From the NCBI GenBank assembly GCA_030141605.1, contig JAQGDQ010000237.1, positions 2,501-52,500 on the forward strand: DNA of 50,000 nucleotides, in the 5' to 3' direction. This document shows positions 10,853-21,961 of this stretch, one piece after another. A program made the translations under genes and the position numbers. Source of the DNA: Tubiluchus corallicola. Taxonomy: Eukaryota > Priapulida > Priapulimorpha > Priapulimorphida > Tubiluchidae. The notes under the pieces are model-generated. The model was not told the DNA's origin. It saw nothing but the letters and a program-made list of their open reading frames with translations, and did no database searches. How positions within the stretch are numbered: the stretch's first letter is position 1; each line of letters starts with the position of its first letter.

Positions 10853-10858
10853 TTTATT
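10853..10858 (-). terminator. Possible polyadenylation signal AATAAA for the 5-HT2-like gene
   Basis: AATAAA on the minus strand, about 425 nt after the receptor stop codon. It is the nearest canonical hexamer I noticed. The assignment rests on position only. Confidence 0.3.
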
Positions 10859-11283
10859 TCCCTGATTTAGGGAAAAATGCAGCGTATTTTCGGGAAAAGT
10901 GCATCACGTAGACTAGGAAATGTCTTCCTGTATTCACCTCATTGGAAAAACGTCTTTCTCTATAAATTTTTCGCACGTTTCCGCATTACTTCCTGGAAGT
11001 TTTCACAAATAATTCCGCTTTGCTTTTAGTATTTACTTTGTAAGCAAATGAGCAATAATCAAGTGCCTTAATTTTCCCAGCTTTAGCGGGTGAAAGAAAG
11101 GTCACACTGACACAAACAAAATTGTTATGGACAGTTTGGAAACGAAATAATGTTTCAATTGATGTGAATCTGTTCATCTCGTTTGCGAAGCTTTAACTGG
11201 TGAGTAGATGCACGTAACATATGCACTAAACAGCAGAACAGATTAGTAAAAACACTTGGAATTGCGCGATGTTTTAGTTAACT

Positions 11284-12525
11284 TCACGCAAAAGCGGTTG
11301 ATGTTAGTGTGAAACGCGAATGGCTGTCTTTCAAGTCGCGCCATCTACAGGTCAAAATTTTGCCGAACGCTTGTCGAAAGTTTTTATTGAACATGCTGTA
11401 GATGAATGGATTTACCATAGAGGAACAGTAACCTAACCAGGTAAATGCTGTCATCAGATCATCGGTAATATGAGGTTCACAGGGTGGACAGACAGCTTTT
11501 GTGACGTAACTGACAAAGAAAGGACACCAAAGAATCATGAAGACGGCGAATATGATACCAAGACTTTGCGACGCCTTTCGTTCATTGCGAGATTTTGCAC
11601 TGACATTATGCATAAATTTGGAGTCCAAGCGTTCGTGACGACCCTTCTTTTTTACCGAAGGTTCCTTGGCCGGAACGGGCTGTTGCACCAATAAGTTCGG
11701 TTGCGACACACTAGGGAGCGAACCGGCTTTGGTTCTCAGATGTTGACGACCACATCGGCAGAGTCCATATGTACTGTTTTCATATTCTTGCATTTCCACG
11801 CCATCAGCATCTGCTGGGATGGTAGTGTACTTTTGCGGGTACCTAACCGGTTTAGGTGAACCGGTTGAGGCTACGCCATAACCAAACGAAGAGTACATGT
11901 CTTGGTTTTCCGCGCCCTCTACCATACTTCGCGACTGAGTCAAAAACCGGTTAACGGTTTTCTTCGTATCGAACCGAACCGAATAGTTTTCGCTGGCCGA
12001 TTTTTTAATCGGTGTACGCAGAGGAGATTCATCGTCTGACCTTGACACCGAGCTTTGGGATATTGACACCGATTCTTGGCGTCGAATTTCCAACCCACGA
12101 CTTCGGATTTTATCTAAAAATGGATTTTCTTCGCTTTCTTGATACTCGTCGACGACACACGACACTCCAGACTTATTCTCACTTTCAATCTCCGACTCTT
12201 GTGACATGCACAAAGTGGAAGTGGTCAGGTCACGCGGTTTCTTCTCCAGATTCTTCTGCTTGCTGACGTAACTCTTTGGCGTCATGCCTTTCTTGTGTTT
12301 TGCAGCTTGTTTGTTGAGCAGTCGAATGGTCATGCCATACGTAATCGCCATTATGACTAAAGGAATGTAAAATGAGCCGATAGAGGACAGCACAATAAAC
12401 ATTTTGTCATTTGGGAAGCACATACCGTTTCTGAGCAAAGTGCTGTTCCCCTGGCGGGAGAGTATGAAAAGTGGAGCTGCTATAATTATCGAGATTATCC
12501 ACACCACGCAGATTTTCATGGCAAC
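11284..12525 (-). CDS. 5-HT2-like terminal exon: TM4, TM5, ICL3, TM6, TM7, C-tail
   Basis: Acceptor TTTTTTTTCAG lies at 12526-12536 (minus). Translation begins VAMKICVVWIIS (TM4), TM5 ends near residue 70, TM6 starts near residue 317 with KASQSLGIIF, and TM7 reads SSMVNPFIYSMFNKNFRQAF. The tail is short and ends TAFA with TGA at 11286-11284. The frame is uninterrupted over 413 codons. Confidence 0.96.
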   Translation of the reverse strand, partial: VAMKICVVWIISIIIAAPLFILSRQGNSTLLRNGMCFPNDKMFIVLSSIGSFYIPLVIMAITYGMTIRLLNKQAAKHKKGMTPKSYVSKQKNLEKKPRDLTTSTLCMSQESEIESENKSGVSCVVDEYQESEENPFLDKIRSRGLEIRRQESVSISQSSVSRSDDESPLRTPIKKSASENYSVRFDTKKTVNRFLTQSRSMVEGAENQDMYSSFGYGVASTGSPKPVRYPQKYTTIPADADGVEMQEYENSTYGLCRCGRQHLRTKAGSLPSVSQPNLLVQQPVPAKEPSVKKKGRHERLDSKFMHNVSAKSRNERKASQSLGIIFAVFMILWCPFFVSYVTKAVCPPCEPHITDDLMTAFTWLGYCSSMVNPFIYSMFNKNFRQAFGKILTCRWRDLKDSHSRFTLTSTAFA

Positions 12526-15500
12526 CTGAAAAAAAATTAAATTGAAATGTGCTGAACTGTTTGATTTTCAATCATGCCAGGTTCATTATAGCGCTTTTAC
12601 CAATTAATTCGATAAACAGTTCTCACTGAGGTAGAACAGATTATTGTATTAACTTTCATGAGATTCTTCCATTATCAGCAAAGCGAATGAAACCCGAGTA
12701 ACAAATGATCATTGGGCGTTTGATTACTTTTAATGACCAAAGATTCCATAAGAAGTTCTTGTTAAAGAAGCTGGTAGATGGGGGAGTTAATGATTGATCG
12801 AGTGTCTAAATGAACAAATGAATGAAAATTAAAAACAGTCTAATAAACAAGTGAATAAAGAAAGATGAAGAAGTAAAGAAACTAGAAAGAAAAATAAACG
12901 AGGGAATGAAGAAGGGAACTAGAGAGAAAAATGAACGAGGGAATGAATAATCGATCTAGAAAGAAGGATGAACGAATGAATAAATGAGGGAGCTAGAGAG
13001 AAGAATGAACGAGGGAATGAAGAAGGGAACTAGAAAGGAGAATGAAAGAGGGAACGAAGAATCGATCTAGAAAGAAGGATGAGCGAATGAATAAATGAGG
13101 GAGCTAGAGAGAGAGATGAACAAGTAAATGAAGAAGGGAACTAGAAAGAAGAATGAAAGAGGGAATGAAGAATCGAGCTAGAAAGAAGGATGAACGAATG
13201 AATAAATGAGGGAGCTAGAGAGAAGAATGAACGAGGGAATGAAGAAGGGAACTAGAAAGAAGAATGAAAGAGGGAATGAAGAATCGAGGTAGAAAGAAGG
13301 ATGAACGAATGAATAAATGAGGGAGCTAGAGAGAAGAATGAACGAGGGAATGAAGAAGGGAACTAGAAAGAAGAATGAAAGAGGGAATGAAGAATCGAGC
13401 TAGAAAGAAGGATGAACGAATGAATAAATGAGGGAGCTAGAGAGAAGACTGAACAAGTAAATGAAGAAGGGAACTAGAAAGAAGAATGAAAGAGGGAATG
13501 AAGAATCGAGGTAGAAAGAAGGATGAACGAATGAATAAATGAGGGAGCTAGAGAGAAGACTGAACAAGTAAATGAAGAAGGGAACTAGAAAGAAGAATGA
13601 AAGTGGGAATGAAGAAGGGAACTAGAAAGAAGGATGAACGAATGAATAAATGAGGGAGCTAGAGAGAAGACTGAACAAGTGAATGAAGAAGGGAACTAGA
13701 AAGAAAAATGAAAGTGGGAATGAAGAAGGGAACTAGAAAGGAGAATGAAAGTGGGAATGAAGAAGGGAACTAGAAAGAAAGATGAACGAATGAATGACGG
13801 AATCTGTATTCAATGAGTTTAGAAAAAGGATAAACAAGTGAATGAATGATAGATAGAATGAATCAAGAAAACTAAAAAGAAATAAACGACGTAGAAAGAA
13901 AGAAACGCTGGCGTCGTTTACGAATAAAGAAAAAAGTAACTAAAAACAAGCAAGTAGATGAATTAAGTTGATCTGATTTGCAGTTTTCTTTGTTCATTTA
14001 GGCCCTCGCTCAATCATTAACTCATTTGTTTCCTTCCCATCTGATGGCTTCTCTGACAATAACTTCTTCTGGAATCTTTCATCATTAAAAGTAATCAGAT
14101 GCCCAATGATCATTTATTATCGGGATTTCATTCGCTCTGTTGATAATGGAAGAATCTCACGAAATATTTGCGGTTAACAAAATAAATCTGTTTTACCTTA
14201 ACAAGAATTGTTTATCGAATTAATTGGTGAGAACGCTCTCTGCAGCTTCGCAATGAATACGATAACTGCTTCAAAGTTTCCGACCTTCCTGCAAAGTTCC
14301 ATCCACTTACCAAACACTAACGTTGTCTGTGATAGTGACAATAATGGCCACGGTGACGAGGACATTAAGGAAAACATCGATATGACAAGAAAGGGGGGTA
14401 CTTGAAGTAGGTTTCAGAAAAATTGCCATAAAAATTATATTGCTTTACAGCAATTTTATGCGTATATCGTACTCGCGTTTGAAGAATTTTTTCTGTGTTT
14501 TCATTTTAAATATCCCGCAATACTGTTCCGACAACGCCACTATATGACGTCATATACGCACAACGCAAATAAGGGGAAGAAAAGCAAATGTCCCAAAAAA
14601 CTTTCCATGCAAAGTTATATTACTTAGTATTTTGCTTACCTGCTTGAAAGACTTATGTAACTAGAAAAGAAAATTATTAATTCTTTAAAATGCTCCAGGG
14701 TGCGCCACTCACTAACCAAAAACGTATTTTTATTTTTATTGACAAGATACAGTAATTTTAAATTTTATTTACTTACAACATATATGCTACGAATGCTCTG
14801 ATTATTTTTTCAAACTTTACTTGTTTCAAGTGTCAAAATGGCTGCGTCTGACGGTCATCGCGGGACTTTAAATTTACATGTTTTATACAGCATTACTGCT
14901 GACGCAAGCCATGTATGCAAAAAGGCAGTATGTAAGTGCTATAAAATTTCAAGACGATTTTTTAAGCTTTATGTAAGTCGAGGGTTTTCTTGTTCTTTAA
15001 GTAACGTTTTTGTTTTGGCGTTGGTCCATTCGATTGTGGTGAGAATGATGACGATGACGATGATGATGCCAATAGTCGCCTTAAAGAGAGTGTTGTCAGA
15101 ATGCAGACGTATTACGCGTTAAATCTGAAAATATGTACAGAAAAGGAAAAGGTTCTTTTTTGTTTTTGAACTAGATCTAGATACGGACACTAATAAGAAC
15201 ACTGTGTTGCACAGACTAAATGAAACCATGTTTGTAATTCTTGAATACAACTTACTTGACGTACTAAAAAAGAAAAAATATTATTTATAGTATTAAATCT
15301 AAACTGTACTAAACAAAGTGCTAAACAATAAGTAATGATGAGACATTAAGATATAGCTAATTTTAGCTTAAGCGTTGGTCTTTTATAGTCTGCAGCTTCA
15401 AACATTATTCTCTGTATTCAGAGAGTGAGGTAATTTATTACATTGATGCATAGATCACACCTGGGATACCACTAAATGCGCATGCAGAGAATAATCTGTA

Positions 15501-15902
15501 TTCATAGAGTTTAGTGATTTATTACACTGGTGCTAAATCACACTTGGGACCACAAAATCTAATGTGCAGCTATAGAATAACAACAGCCATTGTAACCTAC
15601 TTACTAGTGTTGCCATGCTTTGGCTAGGAAACTACAACAAGTCAATCGAACATTTGTTTTAGTGAGTTTAACACTTTTTTTCTACTTAACTGAACTACGA
15701 AGAAAATTCAGAGACCGTCTCTTAACAGTCTTGCTTTTTGTCGGACAAAATGTAAATTATTTGACGCTTAAATTGAGAACTTGCAGCTTTAGTGCCCATA
15801 GGTTTAGTATTGGCAACAAGGAGCGTAATATGAGTGTACATGGAGAAATGAAATTTGCCGTTTAATGATTAGCGATTCGTATTAAATCAATTTTTCTGAT
15901 TT

Positions 15903-15996
<94 letters not shown>

Positions 15997-16509
15997 GAGT
16001 GAGAAAGAGAGAGATGGAAAAGCAAAACGTAAGCAAGAGCGAGTGTGAGAGAAAACAGAAAACAGATTGGCGAAAGAGAGAGAGAAAGAGGGGAATGAGT
16101 GGAACGGAAAGACCACAAAAAACAGAGAGTGGAAGATGAAGCGAGAGCAAGAAAACGAGAGCGAAGATTAGGGTTATTTGTGGCGACTTGTTAAGTAGAA
16201 ATTTGAAATTCGCGATTTAGTGATCAACGTTCGCATTGACCTAGTTCCTCCAGGGATTCGCAGAGCTGACACGCCACCTAGCGAGAGGCAGCTTCTGTAT
16301 AAATTACAAAGTCTCGTTTGCTCAATGGTTAAAATATTTGTGCATACTCACTTGACCTTTCGTCTTATTGCGTCCATACTTGAGCGGGTACTTGAGTGAA
16401 AGACAGCGATCAAACGAGAGCATGCATAGATGCAGGATGGAAGCTGTAGAAAAGAGGACGTCCATACTAACCCACAGATCGCAGATGATGCCTGGTAGCA
16501 AAAACAGAC
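11284..16509 (-). CDS. 5-HT2-like aminergic GPCR, two exons (TM3 and TM4-TM7), 5' exons missing
   Basis: Seen: two exons (16509-16352 and 12525-11284) join in phase (Q|V) for 465 codons plus a split first codon. The first has C3.25, D3.32, VLFSTASILHLC and DRC. The second has WIIS (W4.50), ECL2 Cys in NGMCFP, S5.43 and S5.46, P5.50, LWCPFF (W6.48, F6.51, F6.52), TWLGY (W7.40, Y7.43) and NPFIY. Known: this residue set binds amines, and the TM3, TM5 and TM6 wording is closest to 5-HT2 receptors (Gq coupled, plasma membrane). The third intracellular loop is about 245 residues, rich in Ser, Lys and Glu. Odd: Cys replaces Tyr at 3.51. The intervening intron (12526-16351) holds a fold-back element, a family A copy and a GA tract. 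TM1-TM2 were not found. An octopamine- or dopamine-type receptor is a weaker alternative. Confidence 0.9.
12591..14236. mobile_element. Fold-back element with long inverted arms and a 111-bp higher-order tandem core
   Basis: Arms 12591-12820 and 13984-14236 are imperfect inverted repeats: CCAATTAATTCGATAAACA, then GAGATTCTTCCATTATCA, AATGATCATTGGGC, ATTACTTTTAATGA and GAGTTAATGATTGA recur inverted and in mirrored order. Between them the word AAATGAGGG returns every 111 bp (12982, 13093, 13204, 13315, 13426, 13537, 13648), and each 111 bp comprises three diverged 37-bp monomers. It resembles foldback (FB-type) elements. It lies in the 5-HT2-like intron and has no transposase ORF. Confidence 0.85.
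14382..15002 (+). mobile_element. Family A non-autonomous element, copy 2
   Basis: Matches copy 1 from GACAAGAAAGG and GAAGTAGGTTTCAGAAAAA through CTAACCAAAAACGTATTTTTA to the right terminus TTCTTGTTCTTTAAGT. It is the most compact copy (about 620 bp), and lies in the 5-HT2-like intron. Confidence 0.75.
15003..15907. other. Intron of 5-HT2-like gene, no feature recognised
   Basis: AT-rich intron. Two similar segments near 15405-15480 and 15485-15560 (TCTGTATTCA.AGAG, then GATTTATTACA-type words) hint at a small local duplication. Confidence 0.5.
15908..15993. repeat. (GA)n microsatellite
   Basis: About 86 bp of uninterrupted GA dinucleotides, followed by about 150 bp of purine-rich sequence, inside the receptor intron. 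Confidence 0.98.
16352..16509 (-). CDS. 5-HT2-like exon: ECL1 end, TM3, ICL2
   Basis: A 158-nt exon with acceptor TTATTTTCAG and donor GTGAGT. It encodes LFLLPGIICDLWVSMDVLFS, continuing TASILHLCMLSFDRC and ICL2 with NKTKGQ. C3.25 and D3.32 are seven residues apart, as they should be. The first codon is split (phase 1), so the missing upstream exon must end in a lone first codon base. Confidence 0.93.
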
Positions 16510-16651
16510 CTGAAAATAACACAATAGTTAATTTTTGGCTCAGAGTTTAAGTGCATCCAGGTTAAACGACCTAGTCTTCGAAGCTGAAAAAAATTGCTTA
16601 ATTAATTTGCTAGGACGCCAGTAACGAATGTTTTAGGAAAATAAAACCGCG

Positions 16652-17128
16652 TTAACCCTTTCATACCAGTTGTATCCCGTGAGATACGAGAATATTTTCT
16701 GCCTTTAAAATTAATAAAATTTTAAAACTGACAGTTATTTGATCTGTTAATAGTTATTTTGATTTAAGCCAATAACAATAGACTAAAAATAGTGATAAAA
16801 TGGCAAACTAGAAAATCTACATAGCATAAATACTGCGCAAGGTACAGCACTTTAGAGACGACTTTGTACAGATCAGCATTGCATGCATACTAAATGTCTT
16901 AAATACTTTAAAAAATTATCAGCAGTTGCAAAATGAAGCACATTTTATGCTTCCATTGAATCCCAATGTATCCCGTGGGATGCAGGCTATATTTGACACG
17001 CGGGCACAGGTAGAAAAAAATTATTATGTGTAAACAAGATGGAACAAATCTGAACATACATACTGAACAAAAGTACCAAGCCAAATTTTTTTCTTATTAA
17101 AAAAATAATTTGGGACTGAAAAGGTTAA
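16652..17128 (-). mobile_element. piggyBac-type MITE, copy 1 (longer)
   Basis: Starts TTAA-CCCTTTCATACC and ends GGGACTGAAAAGG-TTAA, giving TTAA target duplications and short inverted termini. The body is collinear with the inverted copy at 44343-44704, but this copy has about 130 extra bp, including a second GTATCCCGTGGGAT motif. Confidence 0.8.
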
Positions 17129-17199
17129 AATGAGTTTAGTTTTTAGTAGCGTATTGCGCGTTTACAGAAAGCGTCAGTCTACAGGTACTCATGACGGTA
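17129..17199. other. Unassigned spacer
   Basis: Short AT-rich spacer between the MITE and a family B remnant. Nothing recognised. Confidence 0.4.
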
Positions 17200-17430
17200 G
17201 TTTACAGGTTTACATGACGGAACTGCACACAAGCGTGAGCACAGCGGGAACTTTTATATTAAAATTTGTCTAGTTTTAGTACAACACACTGGATATCTTA
17301 CAGTAGCACTGTACTTCAATTTTCTCTTTCTCAAACACATGCAACACGCTCGTGAAATATTTTTGCTGTTGAAAATTATGTTAGTTTGTGAGGTCATCAA
17401 TAGTTGCGCTATAATTTCACTGTTTGATTG
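17200..17430 (+). repeat. Dispersed repeat family B, copy 2 (partial)
   Basis: Shares AACACGCTCGTGAAATATTT and GCTGTTGAAAATTATGTT with the copies at 33185 and 42325. Confidence 0.75.
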
Positions 17431-17639
17431 TTATGGAGGTTTGGATGCTAAATGCAGAAGCTCTGTTTATTACAGCTTACTACAGGTGGCTATTACTTGA
17501 CTGCTAGGTCATTAACATATCCAATTCACTGATGATGATTCAATTCACTATTTTATATTAACTGTTGAAACAAGAATCATAGCACTAACTATCTGTACAT
17601 GGAGACACTTTTTTTACGTTGCAAGATACAATATGAATT

Positions 17640-17800
17640 ACAGTGTTTGATTAAACTTTAGACAGCCAGGAAATTATGACGTAACTGGCGGACTTGGTGG
17701 AAAGTGCATCGTGCCTTTCCATAAGGGCGAACTGCTTAAACTAATTCAAACTTCTGCAACTTACCTGATATTTTGATGGCAGATAAAGTACAATATCGAT
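17640..17800. repeat. Dispersed repeat family J, copy 1
   Basis: ATTATGACGTAACT...CAAACTTCTGCAACTTACCT resembles 40690-40805 (ATTATGACGTAACT...CAAATTTCTGCAGTTTACCT). A weaker relative is at 35590-35680. Unknown class. Confidence 0.45.
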
Positions 17801-18734
17801 AAAGTGATAGGAAAAACACTTTGTTCAAGTTAACAAAAACAGAACAAACAGATAGCTAGAGTTACTCACTGAACAGCATAAGTAGCGCTTACTGTGTCTC
17901 AAGTATCATCCTTCAGTCTGACAAGCTCAGTATTTTCATACTGCGCCTGGCTCCAATTGTAAGTCAGTTCGAATTGGCTCAAAGCCTTCAAGTCCTTGCT
18001 TCCATCCCCATTCAGATGGATTTATAACGTGGAAAAATATTCTCTTACTCGCTTATAAGGTGGAAAACTCCTGAAGGTAAGTAGATGGTAAACCAGCATG
18101 GTCTTTATGGTCATCCAGTCTTGGCACGCGTATCTTTTGGGTAAAGCAATGCTTGTGTTGTGGGCCCGTGTTGTCTACTTGCGTACAAATTCTTAAATGA
18201 CAAATTAGCAATGCTATTTCCGAACTGCTAGAATAAATACATAGAGGCAATTTCTTGACGCTCGCATTATATTTGATGCGATAGAGTGGCCGCCTATGCC
18301 TGCTTACTTAAACTGATTGTACAGAAATGCCTTGAATGAAAATAGTACCCAACTCTATACCCATGGTTCCCAATGTACAATCAAGATTTTTTAAAGGGTG
18401 ACTTACATTAAAGAACTACCTACTGCTGTCAGTTCTTAACAAAAAACGCATATTTCGAAAAAAATGTTAGGCAAAGAACTTTTCATGAACCGAATGAGCT
18501 GAAATAGTAATCCGGCGTGACGTCAGGGAAGCTTCATGAAGTTCAGCCATAAACTTGAAATGTGAACTTATAAAACTTAAGATTTGCCGACTTTAACTGT
18601 TTCATTAATTAGATTATAAGTGAGAAAGCCAAAATGTTCACAAATTAATGTTTCACTTGCGACTGTCAGGCAACAGCACAATATATTTCAATTTTACAAA
18701 ATTGTGGGCCTGAAAATCGTCCTAGTTTCCTCAG
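17801..18734. other. No feature recognised
   Basis: Non-coding by inspection. I searched here on the minus strand for the missing receptor exon (TM1-TM2) and found no GN, LAxxD or similar motif next to a usable splice donor. Confidence 0.4.
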
Positions 18735-19233
18735 AGGGGAAGAAAAAGCAATATTAAAGTATGCCCAAAACACTTTTCGTAGAAAATTCTATTACTTAAT
18801 ATTACGCTTACCTATCTGAAACACATATGTAGCTAGAAAAGGAAATTCTTAGTAATTTAAAGTGTTTTCACCAATTGGTAAAATGTCACTGACTTGCCTT
18901 CCCACTGTGCACCACTGATTCACCAAAAATGTATTTTTAATTTTATTGACAAAATAAAGTAATTTATACTTTCGCTTAGTTAGTGAAGTGTGCGCTACGA
19001 ACGCTCTGATTATTTTTTCTAATTTTGCACAATGTTATCTAAACTTGTTTCAACCGACTTGCCGTTAAAATGGCTGCGCCTATCGGCCATTGCGAAAGTT
19101 AAAATGTACAAGTTATATACGGCGTTGCTGCTAATGCAAGCTTCTTGCGCAATAAGACAATAGGTCGGTGATACAAAATTCCAAGACAAATTTTTAGCTT
19201 TATATAAATAAAAGGTTGTCTTTTCCTTTAAGT
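18735..19233 (+). mobile_element. Family A element, copy 3 (5' part diverged)
   Basis: Collinear with copies 1 and 2 from CCCAAAACACTTTTCGTA through CACCAATTGGTAAAATGTC and GTTATCTAAACTTGTTTCAA to the right end CTTTTCCTTTAAGT. Confidence 0.7.
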
Positions 19234-20074
19234 ACGAAGCAGTAATAACGACCTGCAGCTTTAATTGTCTTTATTCACCTTTTGTTATTTCAGACTTGTC
19301 AATAAAACCAGAGAAGCCATCGAGCTTCAATTCTTCATCAAACAGCGGGATTCAGAATCAGACGAAACGACTATTCTCATTTTCGACTCGTGCAAACTAT
19401 TATTGTCATTGTGACTGTTTTCATAAATTAACTTTTCACATGCATGTGGTCTGTTATAATTATTGAAATGATTACCTGCGCGTTTTGTATGCGCCATTAT
19501 CAGAAAAAAAGTGTTTAATTAAATGTATGTTAAATATTTTTGAAAGTTATTATATATAGTAGTAGTAGAACTATTTTCATTTATATATACATCATTTATT
19601 CGCATTTTCACAATTAAAAATGCATTAATAACGAATAAACCTATAGCACTTAGTGGCTATTTACAACGTTAATTAAAATAAAAATTAAAGTATTTTTGCG
19701 TGTTAAGCTATAACAAACAGCATATTTAGTAAACACATGTCATTGTTTGGAAGCCTGGTATTACATATTCGCCCTGTCTTGCCCAAAATAGTTGTCTACT
19801 GACCTAATCCTGTTCGAAATATTCGTATTTTTGCATAGCATTCCGACTACCAATTAAATAGTAATACTAGTTCATTGTTTTAGCAGCGCCCGTGTCAAAA
19901 CACTATTATAGTTCAATTCATTCATACGTTTATACAACTTTGATGTTCGTTTAGCTACAATTTTTACATATGTGTTAGTGCCAGAAATACAGTGTGTCAT
20001 GCGTCTGTGTGAATTACAGGGAATGCCGAATATACGACGTAGAACTTTCGTAATTTCTACAGTTAAAGTGTTCG
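19234..20074. other. No gene recognised
   Basis: AT-rich. A 56-codon open stretch (19296-19463) after TTATTTCAG has no recognisable similarity and is treated as chance. Confidence 0.4.
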
Positions 20075-20635
20075 TACTTTTATTAAAGGAAAACCAGTCG
20101 ATTGTGTAAACACGAGTTCAGAATAAAGAATGCTCTAAAATATTGAAAATTACAATAGCTTATTTTAAATCAAAGCTTAGATTAAATAATAATTACCTCG
20201 GATACTCAAATTTCGTTAAGCTTTCAAAGCTACGCGCGGCTCAGTGAATTTACTAAGATTGTCAGCGGCGCCTTTTTGTCACATGCGCGTGGCCGATAAA
20301 TAGAAGGCGGTACCGTGATAACCATGATCATGAACTGCTGTGTTAGTTTCATGACGTCATATGACGTAGACCTCATTTTTCGTGACATCATGCGTTTAAG
20401 CAGTACTGTAACACTTATGCAAACGTGCTAGACGCGCAAGGGAAGACGCCTGCCATTGCACAAACTGTGGTTGGTTTCTGACGTAAGCAATAGCTGTGTT
20501 CGATTGCCGTTAATTAACTTTCTAAGCTAATTATTCAAATATAAGGAACAATTGTTAAGTTTTATAGGCAAGAAAATGTATAATTTGGACAGTAAATTAA
20601 AATGAGAGTGAGTCTAAACAATCGTCCGGTCGTCC
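20075..20635 (+). repeat. Dispersed repeat family F, copy 1
   Basis: About 560 bp, repeated inverted at 29505-30010. Conserved words are AATGCTCTAAAATATTGAAA, GGCGCC next to TTTTTGTCACAT, and TTTATAGGCAAGAAAATGTA. It is rich in CpG and contains TGACGTCA. No TIR or coding frame found. Confidence 0.8.
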
Positions 20636-20639
20636 TTTA

Positions 20640-21085
20640 AACAAAACATGCATAGCGGTGCCATAGAAAGAGCAGCAGCATGAATTAAAGAATCTTAAAA
20701 AAAGCTTCTTGTTGGTGACAGAATTAAAAAATCATGAAAGAGAATCACTGACTTTATAAAGTCATATTTACATCTAATTAGATCTGCTTATAGTTCTAGG
20801 TTACTATTAATTTTGTGGCCTAAATGTACAATATTATCGAACCACATTAGTCGTTCAGCGTTGATAGTTACATTGGGCTTAAATTTATTGTTGTCATAAC
20901 CAAAAACAATGGCCCTTGATTTACATATTATATTTTTTACATACTTTATACATATATTTAACATTTGTGTCACGGTCGGAGAAAGTAGAGTGACATCGTC
21001 GGCGTAACCGACGTAACGTTATGCTGCACAGTAAAATGACAAATTTTAGATTCTGGGAATCTATGAGAATAACCATTTGAGAAAA
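20640..21085 (-). pseudogene. LINE reverse-transcriptase fragment (CR1/Jockey-like)
   Basis: On the minus strand, VGYADDVTLLSPT (about 21010-20972) is the RT active-site block, with catalytic YADD. It is followed by AIVFG, a W.D..VHLGH block, and after a frameshift FNSCCCSFYGTAMHVL (near 20690-20645). Known: these blocks occur in this order in the RT of CR1/Jockey-clade non-LTR elements. The copy is frameshifted upstream of YADD, interrupted by stops, and truncated at both ends, so it is inactive. Confidence 0.82.
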
Positions 21086-21199
21086 TGTTTATTTTATTAC
21101 ACACCAAGTTAAGCCATTGGATATGACACACAACAACTAATAGAAGCGCCAATGTTATAATTTTCAGAATGTTCACTAGAAATCACAAAGAAACATCAT

Positions 21200-21495
21200 T
21201 GTCTATGGTGTTGAGTTCACCCTAATCTGGACGTTTGGACAACAGAATGGACATGTGTGAGCTCAGCGACTGAAGTCAAGCAAGTCTGAGACTGGTCAGA
21301 GAGTGGGTGGGTGACCAGTTGGTTAATTTAATACACATTTTGGGTGGTTTAATTCATCCTACTGGTCCTAATTGCTTGTTTTGTTGAGAAAGATTGTATT
21401 CACTTCAGAATTCTTTCTCAGCTCAGAGTTTTATGTCTTATAGGATTATCCACGATAATTAGCGAGGTACCAGTCCTACCATAAGCATAATTATA
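21200..21495 (+). mobile_element. 5S-rRNA-derived SINE (SINE3-like), copy 2
   Basis: GAAGTCAAGCAAGTCTGAG, CTGGTCAG and GTGGGTGGGTGACCAGTTGG (21271-21322) follow the internal control region of 5S rRNA closely. The tail GAGGTACCAGTCCTACCATAA matches 5880-5940. An upstream GTCTATGG may be the diverged 5S start. Confidence 0.65.
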
Positions 21496-21892
21496 TAAGA
21501 AATAATATGGAATTAGAAACTGAACTAATACTAGTGAATGAAAATTTCAGTGGGCAATAACAAAAACGGCAACGGCAACACCGTGCGAACCAGGCTCGGG
21601 GAACAATGCCCGAAACAAATTTGAAAAATTAGCACAACACTCACTCACCATTGTCATTATCTTTTCCCCGTTCAGCATTAAAAAGCAAACTAGCGGTGAC
21701 TGCATTCACATGATATGAAAACAGCAGATTCAAAAGAGCATCTCTTCTTGCAAGATTGTAACTCATCAATCTTCGTTAGTAGAGTAGAAGTGGATGGAGT
21801 GAAGGAGGCGCTGCCAGCGAGGCAAAGTGTATCGTTAGCTAGACAGTCTGGTACAGAATACAGTTACTGTTATTTGTCTACATCACAGAAAA

Positions 21893-21961
21893 TAAGTCAG
21901 AATTTAAAGAGGGAAAGGGCAATTTTAAAGTGTTTTCCCAAAAAACTTTCCACACAAACTT
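21893..21961 (+). mobile_element. Family A element, copy 4, left part (split by LINE)
   Basis: AAAGTGTTTTCCCAAAAAAC and TTTCCACACAAACTTAT match family A. The element resumes at 23335 with TATTACACTACTTAGTATTA. The gap is filled by a LINE. Confidence 0.7.

Noticed and set aside
15882-16150. Ser/Leu-rich frames opposite the GA tract
   Set aside because: Microsatellite artefact.
17765-17830. Minus-strand phase-1 GTAAGT donor directly upstream of the TM3 exon
   Set aside because: Phase would fit, but the translated sequence has no TM1/TM2 features in any frame.
19294-19466. Possible + strand terminal exon of 56 codons after TTATTTCAG
   Set aside because: No recognisable similarity and no partner exon; length is within chance expectation.
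21270-21325. A functional 5S rRNA gene
   Set aside because: Only the internal promoter half is recognisable, with substitutions and an extended 5' part; the shared non-5S tail indicates a SINE.
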